Assembly (NCBI RefSeq): GCF_016786305.1
Contig: NZ_JADWYV010000001.1
DNA: 64,000 bases
Source of the DNA: Pseudofrankia nepalensis
GTDB lineage: Bacteria; Actinomycetota; Actinomycetes; Frankiales; Frankiaceae
Direction: 5' to 3' (one strand)
In this document: piece after piece, positions 15,986-24,489 of the stretch
Layout: the number at the start of each line of letters is the position of its first letter
Position numbering within the stretch: the stretch's first letter is position 1
Translations under genes and position numbers: made by a program
Notes under the pieces: generated by a model
The model's input: the letters and a program-made list of their open reading frames with translations, nothing else
Databases searched by the model: none
What the model was told of the DNA's origin: nothing

Positions 15986-17077
15986 GTGAAGTTCCTTCTC
16001 CTGCCGTCGCTGCCCGACGAGCACGCGTCGGTGCGGCGGCAGTTCGCGCACCTCGTCGACGAGGCCGTCCTCGCCGAGCAGCTCGGGTTCGACGCCTTCG
16101 GGATCGGCGAGCGGCACGACGGGCGGGTGGCCGCCTCGTCGCCGGCCGTGATCCTCGCCAACATCGCCGCCCACACCAGCACGATCCAGCTGGTCACGAC
16201 CGTCTCCACACTCGGCCTGCACGACCCGCTGCGCGCCTTCGAGGACTACTCGACGCTGGACCACCTCGCCGGCGGGCGTCTCGACCTCGTCATCGGAAAG
16301 GGCGGGTACGCGGAGACCCTTCGCGTCTTCGGCGTGACCGACGACGACAAGTGGGATCGCCTCCGGGAAAGCTACGAGGTCTTTCGCGCGCTGTGGAACG
16401 AGACCGAGGTGAGCTGGGAGGGGCGCTTCCGGCCGCCGCTGGTCAACGTGACCGCGCTGCCCCGCCCGGCGCGGCCGAACCTGCGGATCTGGCACGGCGC
16501 CAACACGAACCTGGAAAGCGCCGACTTCGCCGCCCGGCACGGCGACCCGGTGTTCACCTCGATCGGGACCGCCGCCGTCGGCCGGTACCTCGAGACCGTG
16601 CAGTACTACCGGGAACGGTTCGCCTCCTACGGCCACGACCCCGAGCACGCCCTGGTCGGCGTCGGCACCGGCGGCTTCTTCGCCGCGGCGACGAGCCAGG
16701 AGGCGGTCCGGAAGTTCACGCCCGCCTTCGAGCGGCGCCTCGCCTACAACCGCCGCTATGAGCACGGCGCCCTCGACCGCCTCGGGGCCGCCACGCTCGA
16801 GGACTACCTCACCAAGACCTCGGCGCTGGTCGGCAGCCCCCAGCAGGTGATCGACACCCTGCTGGCCCAGCACGAGAAGTTCCAGCACGACCTCGTGCAC
16901 ATCCACGTCGACACGCAGGCGATCAGCCCGGAGGACTACCGGGCGACTCTGGAGATCTTCGCCACCGAGATCGTCCCGGTCATCCGCAAGGAGATCCCGA
17001 ACAAGCCGATCGACGACTGGCATGCTCCGCCGCCTGTTGCGCGGGTGCCTGTCCCGGTCGCCGCGGACCGCGCCTGA
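15986..17077 (+). CDS. LLM class (luciferase-like) flavin/F420-dependent oxidoreductase
   Basis: A TIM-barrel flavin- or F420-dependent oxidoreductase of the luciferase-like superfamily. The N-terminal strand KFLLLPSLP, the AEQLGFDAFGIGERH segment, the TVSTLGLHDPLRAFEDYSTLDHLAGGRLDLVIGKGG region (the conserved cofactor-phosphate loop) and SPQQVIDTLLAQHE near the C-terminus are all typical. GTG 15986 is preceded by GGGAGA at a 6-base gap, so the 20 extra upstream codons are unlikely to be translated. The substrate is unknown. The gene stands alone, converging on the binding-protein gene. Confidence 0.88.
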   Translation: MKFLLLPSLPDEHASVRRQFAHLVDEAVLAEQLGFDAFGIGERHDGRVAASSPAVILANIAAHTSTIQLVTTVSTLGLHDPLRAFEDYSTLDHLAGGRLDLVIGKGGYAETLRVFGVTDDDKWDRLRESYEVFRALWNETEVSWEGRFRPPLVNVTALPRPARPNLRIWHGANTNLESADFAARHGDPVFTSIGTAAVGRYLETVQYYRERFASYGHDPEHALVGVGTGGFFAAATSQEAVRKFTPAFERRLAYNRRYEHGALDRLGAATLEDYLTKTSALVGSPQQVIDTLLAQHEKFQHDLVHIHVDTQAISPEDYRATLEIFATEIVPVIRKEIPNKPIDDWHAPPPVARVPVPVAADRA

Positions 17078-17117
17078 CCGCCGAGCGGCAGCGTGCCGCG
17101 GCGTCCTGACGCTCGGA

Positions 17118-17230
17118 GAGGTGAGCCGCGCGAACTCACCGATCGACCCGACGGGTCCGGATCGAACACGCATCGAACACGTGTCGAGCTTCGGCCCTCC
17201 GGCGACGGCGGAGTCAACGCGGCTCACCTC
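17118..17230. repeat. 13-bp perfect inverted repeat between convergent genes
   Basis: GAGGTGAGCCGCG at 17118-17130 is the exact reverse complement of 17218-17230, with 87 bases between. The middle holds a direct repeat of ATCGAACACG. It sits between converging genes, like the pair at 12867-12951, and may be a long-loop terminator. Confidence 0.6.
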
Positions 17231-17255
17231 ACCACCTGTCAGACCTCGATATCCG

Positions 17256-18584
17256 TCAGCCCTCGATCGGCGTGCTGGCCAGCACCCGGTACTCGGTCGG
17301 CTGGCCCTTGCCGTCCAGCGTCGTGACCAGGCCGCCGCGCACGCACACCGCCGGCGACGACGGGTTGGCCTTGCCACCGCACCGGAACTTCAGGCCGCCG
17401 GCGCCCGGCAGCTCCGACTCCGGCATCGCCTTGATGGCCGCCGTCATCGCGGCCGGGGTGATCTCGCCGGAGATCCCCTTGGTGGCGGCCTGCAGCGCGG
17501 TCACCGTCGTGAACATCGTCAACGACCCCTGGCGCTGGACCTCGAACTCGCCGTTGCCGTAGGTTTCCGCGACCGCGGCGAGCAGTTCGGTCGACGGGTT
17601 GTCGGTGCCGATGGGCGCGCTCGCCGACATGGTGATCCCCTCGAGGGTGTCACCGGGCACCGACTTGCGGGTCGCGTCGGTGATGCACTGGGCCACGGCC
17701 GCGAGCGGGCCGGAGAACCCGGCCGTGCGCAGGCCGTTGAAGGCCGCGATGCAGAACGCGTCGCTGCCAAGCACCTGGACGAGCCCCGGGCCCCCGGCCA
17801 CCAGCGTCTGCATCTGCGGCGTCATGTCGGCCGTGCCCGGCGGGACGGCGACCACGTCCAGTTCCATCCCCTCCGCCTCGAACATCCGCGGCGCGATGGA
17901 CTGGTAGATGCCCATCACGGTCGGCACGTCGATCGCGACGACCGTCACCTTGTTCTCGCCGTTCTCCTTGGCGAGCTGCATGGGCAGCTTGATCAGCGGG
18001 AAGATCGAGTCGGACAGGATGAAGGTCGACTCGGCGTCGGCGAGCAGCGCCGGGGTCGGCGCGGTCCCGAACAGCGTCGGGACGTGCGCGTCGTGCAGCG
18101 GGTGCCAGATGCTCTCCACCACCGACGACGAGCCGACGACGACCGCGACGACGTCCTCCTCGATCATCCGGTTGGCACAGTCGGCGCCCTTGCCCGGATC
18201 GGCCAGGGTCTCGCACGAGACCAGCTCGATCGGCCGCCCGCCGATGCCGGAACGCCGCTCGTTGAGGAACTTCGCGGCCGCGGCGGCGACGTCCTTCTCG
18301 TAGGCCAGGTCCGAGACCGGCCCCTTGCCGTCCGAGATCAGCCCGATCCTGACCGGCGCGCCCTGCGCCGCCGCGACCGGGCCCAGCACGTCGGCGGCGG
18401 ACGCGGCCGCGCTGGGCGTGCCGGCCGGCGTGTCCTGCTCGTCGTCGCCCCCACAGCCCGCGAGCAGCACGCTGACGGCCGTGAACGCCGATAACGCGGC
18501 CAGCGCCGACCCGTGCCGGCGCGACGGCCGCCGCCAGCCCGGCCGTGCCTCCCGCCCGTCGCCGGAGATACCTGTCTGCCCCAT
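17256..18584 (-). CDS. ABC transporter substrate-binding lipoprotein (branched-chain amino-acid/amide type)
   Basis: Extracytoplasmic receptor of the Leu/Ile/Val-type periplasmic-binding-protein fold. The N-terminus is basic, then hydrophobic, and ends in a lipobox (VLLAGC, Cys about residue 43), so the mature protein is a lipid-anchored lipoprotein. The body has the Peripla_BP_6 features: VRIGLISDGKGPVSD, FLNERRSGIGGRPIELVSCET, VVVGSSSVVESIWHPL and later repeating alpha/beta units. No permease or ATPase genes are adjacent, so it is an orphan receptor or works with a distant transporter. The ligand is unknown. Confidence 0.87.
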   Translation of the reverse strand: MGQTGISGDGREARPGWRRPSRRHGSALAALSAFTAVSVLLAGCGGDDEQDTPAGTPSAAASAADVLGPVAAAQGAPVRIGLISDGKGPVSDLAYEKDVAAAAAKFLNERRSGIGGRPIELVSCETLADPGKGADCANRMIEEDVVAVVVGSSSVVESIWHPLHDAHVPTLFGTAPTPALLADAESTFILSDSIFPLIKLPMQLAKENGENKVTVVAIDVPTVMGIYQSIAPRMFEAEGMELDVVAVPPGTADMTPQMQTLVAGGPGLVQVLGSDAFCIAAFNGLRTAGFSGPLAAVAQCITDATRKSVPGDTLEGITMSASAPIGTDNPSTELLAAVAETYGNGEFEVQRQGSLTMFTTVTALQAATKGISGEITPAAMTAAIKAMPESELPGAGGLKFRCGGKANPSSPAVCVRGGLVTTLDGKGQPTEYRVLASTPIEG

Positions 18585-18682
18585 GCGCCCTCCCGTGATC
18601 AGCTGACCGGCCGCCCGTTCGACGGCTCATCGCCCCCACACGAGCGGGACAACGGGCGGTGAGACTGTGACGGCCGCCACGC

Positions 18683-18711
18683 ACCCTAGGGCACAAAATA
18701 TTTAGACACAA
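18683..18711 (-). promoter_or_regulatory. Putative sigma70-like promoter for the binding lipoprotein
   Basis: On the minus strand TTGTGT (-35) and TAGGGT (-10) are separated by 17 bases in a locally AT-rich patch, the only such patch upstream of the lipoprotein gene. It would give a leader of about 90 bases. Prediction only. Confidence 0.4.
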
Positions 18712-19323
18712 TCCCAAGCCGGAACCCTCTGACGTGGGGTGAGTGCCGCCCACCGCGCCGTGACCAGCCCGGCCCGCCCGGCCCCCCGGAGGCGCGGGCC
18801 GTGACCACGGACCGCTGGAACGGCGGTCGGCCATCCGGTCACCCGGCTGGACGCGGGCAACGCCCGGCCCCGCCCGCCGGCCATGTCCGCCGGCCGTCGG
18901 CTCCACCCGCCGGCGCGGGCCCGTCGGCGCGGACCCCTGGCTCGGGTCACGCCACCCACCGTGGCGTGCGCCGCGGCAGGTCTGTTCAGCGCCGCGCCGG
19001 CCATGCGCCATCACGCCCGCCACGCCCGCCATACCCGCCATATCCGTCGCGCCCGTCGCGCTCCGCCATGTGTGGCCGCCACCGCGGCTCGTCGCGGACG
19101 ACTGGCGGGACGCGCCGCGGTCGCGCAGGCTGGGCGGCGAACGGAGGTGGCCGCCCAAACCGACCCGTGCCGCACAGCACCTTCCTTCGGTCCTTCTCAC
19201 CAGCGCAGGCTTCTCACCAGCGGGCAGACGGGTGTTTTCCGTCGGCCCACCCGATTTCCACCACGGCTTTCTCGCGATGGTCCGGACGAGAGTCTCCGGC
19301 CTTACAGGAATTGGTGGTGAATC
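18712..19323. other. Intergenic region with short 9-base repeats
   Basis: No convincing gene. Around 19008-19070 a 9-base unit (CGCCCGCCA and variants) recurs about six times in a row. The other open frames lack codon structure or known motifs. The AMIN-like gene's promoter should lie near the right end. Confidence 0.45.
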
Positions 19324-19839
19324 ATGAGGAAGTCACTGTCGAACATGGGCGCGCTGCTCGTTCTCGCCCTCGGCCTGACGGCCGGCACGGTTCCGGCGCG
19401 CGCCGGCGGACCACCCGCCACGCCCGTCCAGCCGGTGCTCACGGGCATCCATACCGCCCACGCGGCCAGCGCCCGCGCGGATCTCGTGCGGTTCCGGTTC
19501 CGACCGCTCGCCCCCACGGACGTCGCGGCCCGCTACGTGCCACGATCGGCGCTGGTCCAGGACGGCTCCGGCCTGCCCGTCGCCGTGCGCGGCCAGTCGT
19601 TCGTCCAGGTGGTCTTCCAGGGCACCGCGGCCCACGACGAGAACGGCAGGCCGACGGCCCCCCGGAACCTGTTCCCCGTCCCCGGAACCACCAATGTCGT
19701 CCAGATTCGTAGTGGCGGCGACTTCGAAGGCGTGGTCACCTACTTCATCGGACTGCGCGCACCTGCGCCCCCGACCGGCGTGCATCCGACCGTCCAGTGC
19801 TCGGGCACGGAGGTGACCGTGGCGATTCCGACGCGGTAA
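19324..19839 (+). CDS. Secreted AMIN-like domain protein
   Basis: A 171-residue exported protein. The N-terminus is a signal peptide (MRKSLSNMGALLVLALGLTA, with cleavage likely after the ARA before GG). The mature part is one small beta-rich domain. It has the pattern of the actinobacterial AMIN-like domain: DLVRFRF early, a central GLPVAVRGQSFVQVVFQGTAAHD strand pair, and a closing VVTYFIGL and VTVAIPTR. The role is unknown; AMIN domains often bind cell-envelope polymers. GGTGGTGA lies upstream of the ATG. A strong hairpin follows the stop at 19846-19880. Confidence 0.68.
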   Translation: MRKSLSNMGALLVLALGLTAGTVPARAGGPPATPVQPVLTGIHTAHAASARADLVRFRFRPLAPTDVAARYVPRSALVQDGSGLPVAVRGQSFVQVVFQGTAAHDENGRPTAPRNLFPVPGTTNVVQIRSGGDFEGVVTYFIGLRAPAPPTGVHPTVQCSGTEVTVAIPTR

Positions 19840-19845
19840 CGACCC

Positions 19846-19880
19846 TGGCCGCCGGCATCGAGAACCGATGCCGGCGGCCA
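19846..19880 (+). terminator. Rho-independent-like hairpin
   Basis: A 15-bp perfect stem (TGGCCGCCGGCATCG and its complement) with the 5-base loop AGAAC, 7 bases after the AMIN-like gene stop. TCACCCTTTC follows rather than a T-run. Confidence 0.8.
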
Positions 19881-20283
19881 TCACCCTTTCGCCGCCCGGC
19901 GGCCAGGACGCCGTCCCCGCGCACCAACCCGGATCCGACTTCCAGGCCACGCCACGTAACGGGTTCTGGCGCGGATCCCACGGAACCACGGAACCCACGA
20001 AACCAGGCCCGGCGCGCGACCATCTGATCGTCGTTTGCTCGCCGATGTGGTCGTAACGACGCGGCGTTGCCCGCGACTTTCCCAGGCATCGGACGATCAC
20101 GGCACAGCCGCGCCGGGCCGGGCCAGGCCGCGCCGGGCCAGACCTTCACAAGATCCGAACCAGATCCACGCAACGTACCCGACAAATTCACGGATACGTC
20201 GGTTCCATCGCGCAGAATCATCGGATGCCGACGCACAGGCGCGACATGAGGGCGTCACGGCGCGCCACCGCGGAACGGGCCCG
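19881..20283. other. Intergenic region, nothing recognised
   Basis: About 400 bases with no gene I can support. A short GCGCCGGGCC-type repetition occurs near 20110-20140. The frame leading into the TadE-like gene is open here but is low-complexity. Confidence 0.4.
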
Positions 20284-20853
20284 GTGACCGACGGTTCCAG
20301 CGGCCACGGCGATACGCCGGCGCGGCTGGACACCTCCCCCGGTGCAGGCGACTCCCCGGGTGACCGCGACACGGACGCAGGCGAGCACGGCCAAGAGCAC
20401 GCACGGCGAAGCCGCGACCGGTTTCCTCGTGGCCGAGCCGGTCGCGGCGCGCGCCGGATCCGCCTGCGCGGCCGGATCGTCGAAATCGTCGTCGGGATAT
20501 GGATAGTGGCGGCCGGTGCCTGGGTTCTTTACGGAGCCCTCGGATGGCAGGACGCGTCGCTCGACGTCGGGCGCGCCGCCCAGGAAGCGGCCAGCGCCGC
20601 CGCGCTCACGACCACCCGGAGCCAGGCGACGGCCGAGGCCGAGGCCACCGCCCGCCGGCTCCTCGCCGACAGCGGCTGCGACGCCGGCTCCCCGCGGGTC
20701 ACCGTCGGCCTTCACCCGCCGGGCAGCGACGTCGCGACCGCGCACGGCTACTCCCCCGACGAGCTTGGCGAGCTCGGCCTGGTGACCGTCACCGTCAGCT
20801 GCGAGCGCGACGGCACCCTGGTCATCGGCGAGGCCAGCGCTCCCAGCCGTTGA
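20284..20853 (+). CDS. Small single-span membrane protein, TadE-like
   Basis: About 189 residues from GTG 20284; the exact start is uncertain because no good ribosome site is seen and the frame stays open further upstream. A charged N-terminal segment is followed by one membrane helix (IVEIVVGIWIVAAGAWVLYG). Then comes an alanine-rich helix (AAQEAASAAALTTTRSQATAEAEATARRLL) and a small beta-rich C-terminus with two Cys (DSGCDAG and VTVSCER). This order is that of TadE/TadG-type minor pilins of actinobacteria, but no other tad pilus genes are nearby, so the assignment is tentative. Confidence 0.5.
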   Translation: MTDGSSGHGDTPARLDTSPGAGDSPGDRDTDAGEHGQEHARRSRDRFPRGRAGRGARRIRLRGRIVEIVVGIWIVAAGAWVLYGALGWQDASLDVGRAAQEAASAAALTTTRSQATAEAEATARRLLADSGCDAGSPRVTVGLHPPGSDVATAHGYSPDELGELGLVTVTVSCERDGTLVIGEASAPSR

Positions 20854-20871
20854 CGACCTCCCGGAACCGGC

Positions 20872-20908
20872 GCCGACCCCGCGCCCGGCCCCAGGCGCGC
20901 GGGTCGGC
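20872..20908. terminator. Bidirectional hairpin terminator
   Basis: GCCGACCC... and ...GGGTCGGC form a 14-bp stem with one bulged base and an 8-base loop. It lies between the convergent TadE-like and ArsR-SRPBCC genes. Confidence 0.65.
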
Positions 20909-20935
20909 GGGTCAGCGGGCCGACGGCCGGCCGCG

Positions 20936-21772
20936 TCAGTGGGAGTCGTGCCGGGCCAACTGCTCGGCGCGCAGCTCGGCGTGCATCTCCCAGGGGGCCC
21001 GCGGCAGCGGCCGGTCCGTCTCCAGCAACGACTTGAGGTTCGCCAGCACCGCCGGCCAGCCCGCGGAGATCGCCTCGAGGGCCTTGTCGTCGGCGAGGTT
21101 CTCGTGGGTGACGGTGAGCCGGACGATCTCGTGGTACGGCTCGATCAGGAAGGTCACCCTGGACGGCCCGTTCGGCGGCTCGGCGCCGGGCTCGTCGAAG
21201 GTGATCACCAACAGCCGTGGTGGCTCGGAGGTCAGCACGGTGCCGACGACGTCGGCGATGCCGGAGCCGTCGACGCGGCGGTGCTCCCAGGCCGAGCCCT
21301 CGCGCCAGTCGGAGATGTTGCTGTGCCCCCAGTAGGCGGCGGTCAGGTCCGCGTCGGTCAGCGCGTGCCAGGCCCGCTCGGGCGTGCTGTGGATGTAGGT
21401 GACGTACACGTAGCTCGGTTGGCCGGTCATCTCATGCCCCTCCGCCTGTCGTTTGAGAGCGCCCAACGCCGCCAGCCGAGGCCGGTCGAACCTGCCGATC
21501 CAGCGCTCCTGGATCTCGTGGATGGGAACCGGGTTCAGGTAGTGCAGCTTTTCGCGCCCACGCCGGACCGCGCTGACCAGGTTGGCGGCCTCGAGGACGG
21601 CCAGGTGCTGGCTGCCCGACTGGCGCGCCATCGCGAGGCCCGCGCACAGCTCGCCGAGCGTCTGCCCGTCGCGCTCGCGCAGCCGGTCGAGCAGCTGCCG
21701 GCGAGTCGAGTCGGCCAGCGCCTTGAAGACCCGGTCCGCCCCTGCCCTGTCCGTCCCACCGGCTTCGGTCAC
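20936..21772 (-). CDS. ArsR-family repressor fused to an AHSA1/SRPBCC domain
   Basis: A 278-residue fusion. Residues 10-90 are an ArsR winged helix-turn-helix (VFKALADSTRRQLLDRL, then ELCAGLAMARQSGSQHLAVLEAANLV, then RRGREKLHYLNP). From about residue 115 there is an AHSA1-type START/SRPBCC domain (VYVTYIHSTPERAWHALTDADLTAAYW, later VTFLIEPYHEIVRLTVTHENL), which in this superfamily binds hydrophobic ligands. The fusion suggests a repressor with a built-in ligand-binding module. Elsewhere the two are usually separate adjacent genes. The GTG at 21772 is only 6 bases from a -10 box, so the message is probably leaderless. A palindrome fills its promoter, so self-repression is likely. Confidence 0.86.
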   Translation of the reverse strand: MTEAGGTDRAGADRVFKALADSTRRQLLDRLRERDGQTLGELCAGLAMARQSGSQHLAVLEAANLVSAVRRGREKLHYLNPVPIHEIQERWIGRFDRPRLAALGALKRQAEGHEMTGQPSYVYVTYIHSTPERAWHALTDADLTAAYWGHSNISDWREGSAWEHRRVDGSGIADVVGTVLTSEPPRLLVITFDEPGAEPPNGPSRVTFLIEPYHEIVRLTVTHENLADDKALEAISAGWPAVLANLKSLLETDRPLPRAPWEMHAELRAEQLARHDSH

Positions 21773-21778
21773 GCTCAA

Positions 21779-21807
21779 ATTATGCAGGCATTTACCTGCA
21801 TGTTCAA
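21779..21807 (-). promoter_or_regulatory. Promoter with palindromic operator in its spacer (ArsR-SRPBCC gene)
   Basis: On the minus strand TTGAAC (-35) and CATAAT (-10) are 17 bases apart. The perfect inverted repeat ATGCAGG-N6-CCTGCAT (21782-21801) covers the spacer and the first bases of the -10. The start codon GTG begins 6 bases past the -10. This is the classic layout for steric self-repression by an ArsR protein and for a leaderless transcript. Confidence 0.7.
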
Positions 21808-21998
21808 GGACGCCGTTCGGCGGGAGCGCTCGTCCCTGTTCACGGCGCCCCTCTCGACCACCGGGCCGCCGGGCCGCGCCGCATCTCGCCGGGACCTGCC
21901 CTGTCCGGGCAGGCCCAGCGGCCGGCGGCGGCCGACGGCGGGCTTGGCCGAGCTGGGCGTCGGGCCGGCCCTGTCCAGGGCAGGCGCGCGCCGGCGGG

Positions 21999-22826
21999 TC
22001 AGCCGACGGCCGCGATGACCGTCGTCGAGGCCGTTTCGGGCAGCATCTCCCGGGCTGGCGGCGAGGACGGCAACGGCCGACGCGGCTCGCGGTCACCGGC
22101 GGAGCCGCCGCCGGACTGGCCCATCCAGAGCCGGACCGTCGAACCGAACGGAACCTTCGCCCCCGCCTCCGGCGCCTGACCGGTGACGACCACACCCGGT
22201 TCCGGCTCGATCAGCTCCATCGGGGCGTCGTACTCCGTGGCCGGGCCGATCGCGGCGGCGAACAGGCCCCACTCCCCCAGCAGCCGCCGCGCCTCCTCCC
22301 AGGACCGGCCGACCAGGTTCGGCACGACGACCGTCTTCCCCCGGCCGCGGCGCGACCGCTTGCCAGACCCGCGCCCGCCCGCGCCCCCGCCGGAGTCGTC
22401 ACCCCCCACGTCGCCGTCCCGCAGCGCGTCCTCGGCCTGGGCTCGCGCCCGCCGCAACGCCTCGTCGACCTCCAGGAGGACGGGGCGTGGCCGCGACCTC
22501 GAACCGGGGCCGGCATCCGGGGTCTCGGCGGCGTCGGCCGGGGGCGTCGGAAGGTTCTCGTCCAGGTCACGCCAGCGCTCCCAGGCCGACTGGCGGGTCA
22601 CCCCGAGACGGGTCGCGATCTCGGCCCACGACCTGCCGCGCCCGCGGGCGGCGCGCACCGCCTCCAACTCGATCCGGTCGAGCTCCCGGCGCGCGGTGCC
22701 GACGTCCGACAGCGCCTCGAGCGCGGCCTCGCCGAACTCCGGCTTGTGCTCCCGCGCGAGCCAGCTCTCGAGCCGTTCCCACGCCCGTCGTCCGTCGTGC
22801 CCCGGCCCGTCCTTACCCCTGCTCAT
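21999..22826 (-). CDS. Helix-turn-helix protein with a C-terminal PASTA domain
   Basis: 275 residues without a signal peptide or membrane helix. The N-terminal part has a helix-turn-helix of sigma-region-4/KfrA-like look (GRSWAEIATRLGVTRQSAWERW, about residues 65-85). After a charged, Gly-rich linker comes one PASTA domain (VVVPNLVGRSWEEARRLLGEWGL... TGQAPEAGAKVPFGSTVRLWM, about residues 170-245). PASTA domains normally sit outside the cell on kinases and penicillin-binding proteins and bind peptidoglycan. Here the domain is predicted to be in the cytoplasm on a DNA-binding protein, so it may serve as a protein-protein module. Function unknown. Confidence 0.75.
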   Translation of the reverse strand: MSRGKDGPGHDGRRAWERLESWLAREHKPEFGEAALEALSDVGTARRELDRIELEAVRAARGRGRSWAEIATRLGVTRQSAWERWRDLDENLPTPPADAAETPDAGPGSRSRPRPVLLEVDEALRRARAQAEDALRDGDVGGDDSGGGAGGRGSGKRSRRGRGKTVVVPNLVGRSWEEARRLLGEWGLFAAAIGPATEYDAPMELIEPEPGVVVTGQAPEAGAKVPFGSTVRLWMGQSGGGSAGDREPRRPLPSSPPAREMLPETASTTVIAAVG

Positions 22827-23069
22827 GCTCGTCAGGATAGCCTGACAACCGGCGGAGCGGTAGCGAATCGGTCACGCTACCCAAATCGTCGACGCCGCAG
22901 GCCTTTCACCAGGCCTGACGGGCGTCGCGACGCTGGTCCATATATCACCGATGATGATCCAAAGTCGACTGGCGGCCCTTGATCCTCTGGTGGCCTGGGG
23001 TTGCGACAGGCACCCTGCGGGACCGTGTAGCATCTGAACCGCACCGGGGCGGCAGCCCCGGAGTCACCG

Positions 23070-23154
23070 GTCCGGGTGGCGGAATGGCAGACGCGCTAGC
23101 TTGAGGTGCTAGTGCCCTTTAACGGGCGTGGGGGTTCAAGTCCCCCCTCGGACA
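23070..23154 (+). tRNA. tRNA-Leu (anticodon GAG)
   Basis: 85-base class II tRNA. The acceptor arms GTCCGGG and CTCGGAC pair, the anticodon loop is TTGAGGT with GAG at 23103-23105, the long variable arm pairs GCCC with GGGC, and the T-arm reads GGGGGTTCAAGTCCCCC. The discriminator base is A and CCA is not encoded. A CCGGGGC/GCCCCGG hairpin lies just before it (23044-23061), with TAGCAT upstream as a possible -10. A serine recombinase gene ends 7 bases after it, which marks this as a probable integration site. Confidence 0.95.
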
Positions 23155-24489
23155 CGGAGGGTTACGGTCCCTCACTCGCAGTAGTTAGAGAACTGTCGGG
23201 CGCATCGTGGCCCACTGTGGCCAGTGTCAGCCTGGTGGTCAGTGAGCACGAGTCCAGCTGGGCTGTGATCCTGTTCGTCACGCGGCTGTAGCTGAGACGT
23301 AGCCCTATCTTTCGGTAGATCCCAGCCTTGCTGGCCATGTCCTGACAATCGATGGCCGCCGCGGGCTGCTCGGCCTGTGGCCCGGGAGCCTGGCGCTCCA
23401 ACGCCTCGATCGCCTCGCGTCTTCGCGCTTCGACCTCGTTGACCCAGCGGGCGACCAGGGATGCCTGCGCGCCGGCCTCGATCACGGCCCGGTAGTAAGC
23501 CAGCTTCTGGTCGCATTCGGCGATGATCGAACGAAGCCGCGCGTCTTCCGGACCGGCAGACCGCGCCAGGCCGATCTTTACCTGTCCGACGGAGTCGAGC
23601 ACGGTCGCAAGCCAGGCATCGACCTGGGTGACGATCGCGCCCTCACAGACACGGACATTCACCGGATGATCGACCGCCTCCGCCGGCGCGTACTCGTTGA
23701 AATACCCACACCAGTAGTAGACGTGACCATGGCTTCGCCGGGCCTGCATGCGCAGCCCGCACTCCTCGTGGCGAAGGATGCCCTGGAGCAGGTGGGCCGG
23801 TTGCCCCTTCACTCGCTGCCCGGTCTGCTTCCTCGTCGGGGGCGAGAGGAGCCGCTCCTGGGCAGCCACGAACGTCTCTCGGCTGACGATCGGCGGGTGC
23901 GCGGGTTGGTCGGACCATACCCAGGTGTCGGGGTTGTTCCAGCGCATGCGAGTCTTGTGGCCCAACTCGACATCATTGGCGTCGAGTGGCACCTGTGCCT
24001 TGTGCTGCTTGTTCCAGACCTGGTAGCCCGTGTAACGCGGGTTGACCAGGATTGCGCGGATGGCGCTCTTGCCCCAGGCAGTGCCGGCGCGGTGCCGGTT
24101 ACGCGCCGGATCGGCGCCGGACGGCGGGACGACCCCGTCGCTGTTCAGCGTCTTGGCGACAAGGTAAAGCCCCACGCCATCGAGGAAGAGCGTGAAGATC
24201 CGCTGAACGACCGGGGCGGTGTCAGGGTCCAGCGCCAGCACGTGCTGGCGTCGGCCGTCGGCCGCCTTCGCCGGGTGCGGGTGCGGACCCGCGTCGGCAA
24301 GCCGGTAGCCGTAGGGCGGACGGCCACCCAGGTAGCGGCCCTCGATCTTCGTCTGTGCCGCCATCGCGGCCCGAACCCGAATCGTGTTGTGGAGGCTTTC
24401 ACCAATGCCACTTCCACTAGTTGGATCTTGATGGTGGTGGGTGTGTCGGTTCCAGCGGTTCTGTCTGGTTGGCGGCATGATCAGGGGGT

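Noticed and set aside
18883..19320. A 145-residue plus-strand frame before the AMIN-like gene
   Set aside because: It reads through 9-base repeats into an Arg/His/Pro-rich peptide without domain features.
23070..23154. An attR copy of the tRNA-Leu 3' end elsewhere in the window
   Set aside because: I looked for TTCAAGTCCC and CCTCGGACAC words and found no second match, so the element's far end cannot be placed.
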